Of a stretch of 34,782 bases of DNA, positions 30,712-34,782 are shown piece after piece. The notes under the pieces are model-generated. The model was not told the origin of the DNA and searched no databases. It saw nothing but the letters and a program-made list of their open reading frames with translations. Location: NCBI GenBank assembly GCA_902463265.1, contig CABQEV010000022.1, positions 1 through 34,782 of the forward strand. The letters run 5' to 3'. Each line of letters begins with the position of its first letter. Position 1 is the stretch's first letter. Position numbers and translations under genes: made by a program. The DNA is from UMGS1889 sp900556055 (GTDB taxonomy: Bacteria; Bacillota; Clostridia; Oscillospirales; Ruminococcaceae).

Positions 30712-31863
30712 ATGAAGAAACTTACAGCAGCGCTGCTTGCACTTCTTACAGCAGCATCTATGACCGCATGCGGAAAGACCGAAGAAGCTCCCGAGGACAC
30801 ATCTGCTGCCGAAACAACGGCTGCCGCAGATGCTGAGGAAACCGAAGAAACATCCGCAGAGAGCGAGACCGAGAGCGAAAAGTCCGAAGAAACCAAAGCT
30901 GAAACGGAGGAAACAACGGAAACAGCCGAAGAGGTATCCGAAAAGTCCGAGAATGAAGCTGCTATAGAGGATGTCATCAAGACCTATGCGGAGTCGGACG
31001 ACAAGGGCGGACAGGATTACCATTACTATGACGATAAGCTGCTTTACACACACTGGTTTGAAGGTAAATGGGGAAGCGCATACATCGACCTGAACACATA
31101 CACGGCGGAAAGAATAACCGATGACACTTCAAAGGAATGGTATACATATTACGACAACGGCAGTGTTTATTCGGTATACAGGGGCAAGATAAGATCGCTC
31201 GATGAGGACGGAAATGTTATCGCTTCATTTGTGGACGATAATCAGCAGATGTTGCAAATGCAATGCCTTTCTGATGGAAATGCTATCCTTGACTTTTACG
31301 ATGTCGATGCGGGTACTCATGCATGGGGAATATATAATTCAAAGCTTGAGCTTGTAAAGGAGCTGCCGAAGCTCACGGAAGATGCGGGACACGGCGAAAC
31401 AAAGGATTTCGACATAGAGAGTATAAACAAGGTACTCGGTAACAGGGCGTTTGTAAACTATAAAAACGGTGTCAAAAAGGTACTCGACCTTGATACTATG
31501 GAGCTTTCCGATCTGGAAGACAGGAATTATCTTTTCTCCGATAGTTATCACTACAAGCTCGTCGGCAAGTATTTTTGGGATGCAGGTACGCTTTTTGATG
31601 CGGAGCTTTACAAGACATACGATTACATATTCCAGGATTACGACGCTATATTCGTAACGGACAAGAATTTCTACTATGCTGCCGATAATAATCTTTACAG
31701 ATATGTAAACGAGAATGAGGGCGAGCTTGTCTATGACGGATCTGCTTCAAAGTCGAACTACGGAGCAGTCAGCGAGGATCACTTCATCGTTTATGATGAC
31801 GCAGGCACATTCCTTGTAGATATGGCAACAGGTGAGGAACACAAGATAACCTTGAACGAATAA
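30712..31863 (+). CDS. Surface lipoprotein with a Glu/Thr-rich stalk
   Basis: A 383-residue lipoprotein with lipobox SMTAC (C20), a long Glu/Thr/Ser-rich low-complexity stalk (about 22-85) and a C-terminal domain of about 290 residues made of repeated short beta motifs with many aromatics (YHYYDDKLLYTHWFEGKWG; YTYYDNGSVYSVYRGKIRS; FYYAADNNLYRYVNENEG). This suggests a beta-propeller-like or sensor fold, similar in style to DUF5050-type repeats, but I do not recognise a specific family. AAGGGG precedes the start. It is monocistronic with its own promoter and terminator. Function unknown. Confidence 0.8.
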   Translation: MKKLTAALLALLTAASMTACGKTEEAPEDTSAAETTAAADAEETEETSAESETESEKSEETKAETEETTETAEEVSEKSENEAAIEDVIKTYAESDDKGGQDYHYYDDKLLYTHWFEGKWGSAYIDLNTYTAERITDDTSKEWYTYYDNGSVYSVYRGKIRSLDEDGNVIASFVDDNQQMLQMQCLSDGNAILDFYDVDAGTHAWGIYNSKLELVKELPKLTEDAGHGETKDFDIESINKVLGNRAFVNYKNGVKKVLDLDTMELSDLEDRNYLFSDSYHYKLVGKYFWDAGTLFDAELYKTYDYIFQDYDAIFVTDKNFYYAADNNLYRYVNENEGELVYDGSASKSNYGAVSEDHFIVYDDAGTFLVDMATGEEHKITLNE

Positions 31864-31885
31864 ATATACATATACATAGTATGAC

Positions 31886-31922
31886 AGCCGCAGAGGAGAA
31901 TATCCGCTGCGGCTTTTTTTTT
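31886..31922 (+). terminator. Terminator after the Glu-rich lipoprotein gene
   Basis: AGCCGCAG pairs with CTGCGGCT across a 13-nt loop, followed by eight T residues. Confidence 0.93.
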
Positions 31923-31975
31923 GTCACATTTCCCGCATTATCCGCATAAAATATTCAGAAAAGGAGGATAATGCC

Positions 31976-32563
31976 ATGAATAATATGCCCGATAAGGACA
32001 CGATGCAGAGATACATGAAGCAGGCAATGAAGATGTACAAAAGCTATTCCGACAGCAGACCCGCCGCAAAAACGGCTGAGAATATCCCCGTGACGGAAAG
32101 GGACGTTATCCCCGACGAAAGGAAATATCCCGAAGCAAATGAGGATATCCCGACAGACGATATCCCCGAAAATGAGGGCGCAGAGGGGAAGCTTATCGTC
32201 TATGTCAGCTCGGTAAGGGGGCTGTACCCTGTGGCGGGGGCGAAGGTCACTGTGTTCACGGGAAGCTTTGAATCGCCCGTCACGGTATCGGAAATGATAT
32301 CCGACGGGAGCGGAAAGGCGGAATTTACGCTGTCCGCACCGCCGAAATATCTCTCGGAATCGCCCGGGAGCGATGAGCGGGTCTATGCGCTTTACAATGT
32401 ATCGGTAAGGCGGGAGGGATATCTTAACCAAGTGAACACCGATGTTGCGGTATTTGCGGACACCTCGACTGTTCTCAATGCCGTGCTGACGGCGGATTAT
32501 GCGGCGAAATCGCCCGGAGATACTATTGTAAACGGCGAAGAATGTACCTATGACCATCTGTAA
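31976..32563 (+). CDS. Protein with a Cna-B / carboxypeptidase-regulatory-like beta domain
   Basis: A 195-residue protein with no signal peptide. The N-terminal 60 residues are polar and disordered. From about residue 70 a beta-sandwich of the Cna-B / CarboxypepD_reg type follows: GKLIVYVSSVRGLYPVAGAKVTVF, then SDGSGKAEFTLSAP and YNVSVRREGYL (quoted in parts). Such domains are structural. GGAGGATA precedes the start. It lies 12 bp before the SpoIID-like/peptidoglycan-binding gene and is surely co-transcribed, so it probably belongs to a cell-wall or spore-coat-related complex. The lack of an export signal in both proteins is notable. Confidence 0.75.
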   Translation: MNNMPDKDTMQRYMKQAMKMYKSYSDSRPAAKTAENIPVTERDVIPDERKYPEANEDIPTDDIPENEGAEGKLIVYVSSVRGLYPVAGAKVTVFTGSFESPVTVSEMISDGSGKAEFTLSAPPKYLSESPGSDERVYALYNVSVRREGYLNQVNTDVAVFADTSTVLNAVLTADYAAKSPGDTIVNGEECTYDHL

Positions 32564-32575
32564 AGGAGGGAGAAA

Positions 32576-33934
32576 ATGCCGATACTGAATTACCCGTATA
32601 TCCCAGAAACGGTCACTGTGCATCTCGGAGCACCGAATTCAGATGCGGAAAATGTGACTGTTCCGTTTGTGGATTACATAAAGAATGTCGCATCGAGCGA
32701 GATATATCCGACATGGCCCGAGAACGCTCTGAGGGCGAATATCTACGCAATAGTTACATATGTCCTGAACCGCATATATACCGAATGGTACCGCTCCAGG
32801 GGATATGATTTTGACATCACCGGCAGCACGCAGTATGACCAGGCGTTCGTTAAGGACAGGGAGATATTTGAAAATATCAGCAGGATAGTTGACGAGATAT
32901 TCAATGATTATGTGGTGCGGCAGGGTTCAGTCGAGCCGTATTTCACGCAGTTCTGCAACGGCACGACCGTCACGTGCGAAGGGCTTTCGCAGTGGGGTAC
33001 GGTAGACCTCGCAAACAGGGGATATACGCCGTATGAGATACTCCAATATTATTATGGGGACGATATAAACATAGTTCGGAATGCCCCGATAATGGGCATG
33101 ACAGAGAGCTATCCGGGATATCCGCTGAAGCCCGGCGACCGAGGAAACAACGTAAAGCTCATTCAGAACCGCCTGAACAGGATAAGGCGGAATTATCCCG
33201 CAATACCCGCCATAAAGGACGAAAACGGCATCTACGGCACTGACACGGAAAATGCGGTGCGTACATTCCAGGAGATATTCGGACTTGAACCGACAGGGAT
33301 AGTTGACAAGGCAACATGGTATCTCATAAAAAGATATTACGTTTCCGTAAAGCGGCTGACCGACCTGCTTTCGGAGGGCATTTCCTATGATGAGCTTGAT
33401 GTGCCGTTCCCCGAAACGCTCCGTGAGGGAATGTCGGGAACGGGCGTGCGGGATATACAATACTATCTTAATGTTATAGGATATTTCAATCCCGAGCTTG
33501 ACCTTGTGCCGATGACGGGATTTTTCGGGGGAGATACGCTGAATGCGGTGAAGGCGTTCCAGAGATATTATGACCTGCCCGTTACGGGTGAGGTCGGGGA
33601 GATGACGTGGAATAAAATGCGGAACGTTTATGGGGATATAGCTGCGGGACTGCCTGCGGGATATGAGGGCGGGAGAGCGAAATTATATCCGGGATATGTG
33701 CTGTCGCAGGGAATGAGGGGGCAGGACGTTACGGATCTGCAAACATATCTGTCGGTGATAGGGAGAAATATCAGGGATATCCCCGAGATACCTGTGACGG
33801 GGTATTACGGGGAGCAGACGAGAGATGCCGTGGCGACGTTCCAGAGATTGTTTGGACTGCCGGTGACGGGAGCGGTCGGAGCGGCGACATGGCAGCAGAT
33901 AGCGGAGCAGTATAACTATATACAGGGCAGCTGA
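32576..33934 (+). CDS. SpoIID-like domain with three peptidoglycan-binding domains
   Basis: A 452-residue protein. The N-terminal part (about 25-170) resembles the SpoIID/LytB family: FVDYIKNVASSEIYPTWPEN and LRANIYAIVTYVLNRIYTEW follow its 'dYl..Vv..Em...w..ealkAqa' pattern. Three PG_binding_1 domains follow, each with GxxGxxVxxLQ and xAVxxFQ...L..TG signatures: about 182-250, 281-348 and 375-442. No signal peptide is seen. AAAGGAGGGAG precedes the start. Related proteins are annotated as peptidoglycan-binding or spore-cortex-lytic. It is probably a wall-associated protein working with the preceding Cna-B-like protein; catalytic activity is uncertain. Confidence 0.82.
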   Translation: MPILNYPYIPETVTVHLGAPNSDAENVTVPFVDYIKNVASSEIYPTWPENALRANIYAIVTYVLNRIYTEWYRSRGYDFDITGSTQYDQAFVKDREIFENISRIVDEIFNDYVVRQGSVEPYFTQFCNGTTVTCEGLSQWGTVDLANRGYTPYEILQYYYGDDINIVRNAPIMGMTESYPGYPLKPGDRGNNVKLIQNRLNRIRRNYPAIPAIKDENGIYGTDTENAVRTFQEIFGLEPTGIVDKATWYLIKRYYVSVKRLTDLLSEGISYDELDVPFPETLREGMSGTGVRDIQYYLNVIGYFNPELDLVPMTGFFGGDTLNAVKAFQRYYDLPVTGEVGEMTWNKMRNVYGDIAAGLPAGYEGGRAKLYPGYVLSQGMRGQDVTDLQTYLSVIGRNIRDIPEIPVTGYYGEQTRDAVATFQRLFGLPVTGAVGAATWQQIAEQYNYIQGS

Positions 33935-33935
33935 C

Positions 33936-34042
33936 AGTGGGTAGTGAATAGTGAATAGTTAATAGTTGACAGTGGATAGTGGTTAGTGGATAGTGGTTAG
34001 TGGATAGTGAATAGTGGTTAGTGAATAGTGGATAGTGAACAG
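33936..34042. repeat. Degenerate short tandem repeat (TAGTGRW)
   Basis: Many imperfect copies of a 7-bp unit (TAGTGAA, TAGTGGA, TAGTGGT) with some GTTAATAGT variants run for about 105 bp immediately after the peptidoglycan-binding gene. It is low complexity with no coding potential. Confidence 0.85.
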
Positions 34043-34109
34043 CGAAGCTTCGGCGGTTATCACTTGGTGCATTTCAAGCGCACAGCACCATAGACCCGCA
34101 CCAAAACTA

Positions 34110-34167
34110 AAAAGCGTTGGGGTCCAGCCCTTTGGCTTTGGAAAGGGCTGGTCGCCCTCGCAAGGGC
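34110..34167. repeat. Pair of stable hairpins
   Basis: CCAGCCCTTT and AAAGGGCTGG form a 10-bp stem around GGCTTTGG, followed by CGCCCT-CGCA-AGGGCG. An open frame crosses both, but its translation follows the hairpins and looks spurious. It may be a dispersed repeat. Confidence 0.6.
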
Positions 34168-34262
34168 GAAACTCCGCAAGCAGCAAAGAAAAATTCGTCC
34201 ACATAAAGAGAAATAAAAGCACCAATCCCAACACAGAACGCACAAAGCCGCAAATAAAAAAA

Positions 34263-34466
34263 GCCGCATGCAGAAAAGAAACAGTAGTCCATCATAGTCT
34301 ACATTACAAAAGGAAGAACCAAAGACCCTCAATCCTGCATGCGGCGTATTGACCGATAACATCGCCGTCAGGCGATAATGTATCGGTCAACCGCCGACAG
34401 GCGGCGGAAGGTCACTTGGTTGTCGGTATCCGCAGTTCTCGGGCTATTGCTTGGGCTGCGGATACC
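34263..34466. other. Chain of strong inverted repeats, possible structured RNA
   Basis: GCCGCATGCAG (34263-34273) pairs exactly with 34335-34345. TTGACCGATA (34349-34358) pairs exactly with 34381-34390 and continues inward as CATCGCC/GGCGAT. CCGCC-GACA-GGCGG lies at 34391-34404. GGTATCCGCAG (34425-34435) pairs exactly with 34456-34466. Four stems in 200 bp suggest a folded RNA or a composite repeat; strand and family are unknown. Confidence 0.5.
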
Positions 34467-34729
34467 GGTTAGTTTGCGATTATGGTTAGTTTAGTGTGGC
34501 TTTAAGCATACTTTAAAGCAAGAGTAATGAACGAGCAGGTCATAACTATACAATAAAGTAAAGAAGAAAAATAGAAGCAAAACAATCGTATAAAAAGGAA
34601 AAGAAGGGTAATAATAGCAAACGGACGGAGAAAACCGCCGCACAATTGTGCAAAACGCTGTCAAAAGCTAAAAACAAAAGCGTATCACCTGTGCAACCAT
34701 ACAAACAGCAAAAAAATCAGCAAAAAGTG
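34467..34729. other. Gene-free A-rich stretch
   Basis: An A/G-rich region with no gene or convincing site, except the small hairpin GCTTTAA/TTTAAAGC near 34499-34520. Confidence 0.4.
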
Positions 34730-34758
34730 TTGACAAACAGCAAAGAATGTCGTATAAT
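34730..34758 (+). promoter_or_regulatory. Perfect consensus promoter reading out of the window
   Basis: TTGACA (34730-34735) and TATAAT (34753-34758) at 17 bp match the SigA consensus at every position. The transcribed gene or RNA begins at or beyond the right edge. Confidence 0.88.
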
Positions 34759-34782
34759 AAATAAGCTGACTCACAGAGAGCA

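Noticed and set aside
34035..34352. Open frame of 105 codons near the right end
   Set aside because: It crosses strong hairpins and low-complexity A-rich sequence, has no ribosome site and no recognisable domain.

Overview
The window looks like an origin-proximal chromosome segment of a Gram-positive, low-to-moderate GC, anaerobic gut or rumen Firmicute, most likely a Ruminococcus-like member of the Oscillospiraceae. The evidence is the gene order mnmG-rsmG-noc-parA-parB, which is the arrangement found beside oriC in Firmicutes. An agr-type peptide signalling system, a secreted GH5 glycanase, DUF4179 anti-sigma and AGCS transporter families, and Gram-positive ribosome binding sites agree with this. 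The genus is an inference.

Region by region. 1-6568: tRNA modification (mnmG), 16S rRNA methylation (rsmG) and chromosome segregation or nucleoid occlusion (noc, parA, parB). Five intact parS sites and one decayed site lie before mnmG and between noc and parA, embedded in a degenerate repeat family. 6673-9132: acyl-ACP thioesterase and IMP dehydrogenase. 9133-11302: 2.2 kb without a convincing gene. It holds three tandem parS-free copies of the same repeat, several perfect hairpins, an iteron-like GTTTTCAAC array and a possible structured RNA. 11303-15129: an AGCS symporter and a YdbS/YdbT-like PH-domain pair, split by a repeat copy with 12-bp terminal inverted repeats. 15631-15784: tRNA-Met and tRNA-Glu.

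16006-16763: a Fic AMP-transferase preceded by a 53-aa VbhA-like antitoxin. 17030-18974: a four-gene operon behind a perfect consensus promoter. It encodes a minimal ExbB/TolQ-like channel, an ExbD-like partner with a coiled coil, and two surface proteins that look like detached ExbD periplasmic domains. This is the best candidate for an undescribed system. 19147-20656: an ECF sigma factor with no canonical start codon (AUA predicted) and its DUF4179 anti-sigma factor. 20759-25615: PASTA/YD lipoprotein, XRE regulator, secreted GH5 and a cytosolic LacI-sensor/GGDEF protein.

25777-28847: a complete agr-like quorum circuit. LytTR regulator and GHKL kinase form one operon, convergent with agrD (50 aa) and agrB. 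agrD and agrB each have their own promoter, with matching paired LytTR boxes at the same distance from the core promoter, which suggests positive feedback. 29032-33934: an aspartate-type aminotransferase, a Glu-rich lipoprotein, and an operon of a Cna-B-like protein with a SpoIID-like/triple peptidoglycan-binding protein. 33935-34782: short tandem repeats and a chain of strong hairpins, then a consensus promoter reading out of the window.
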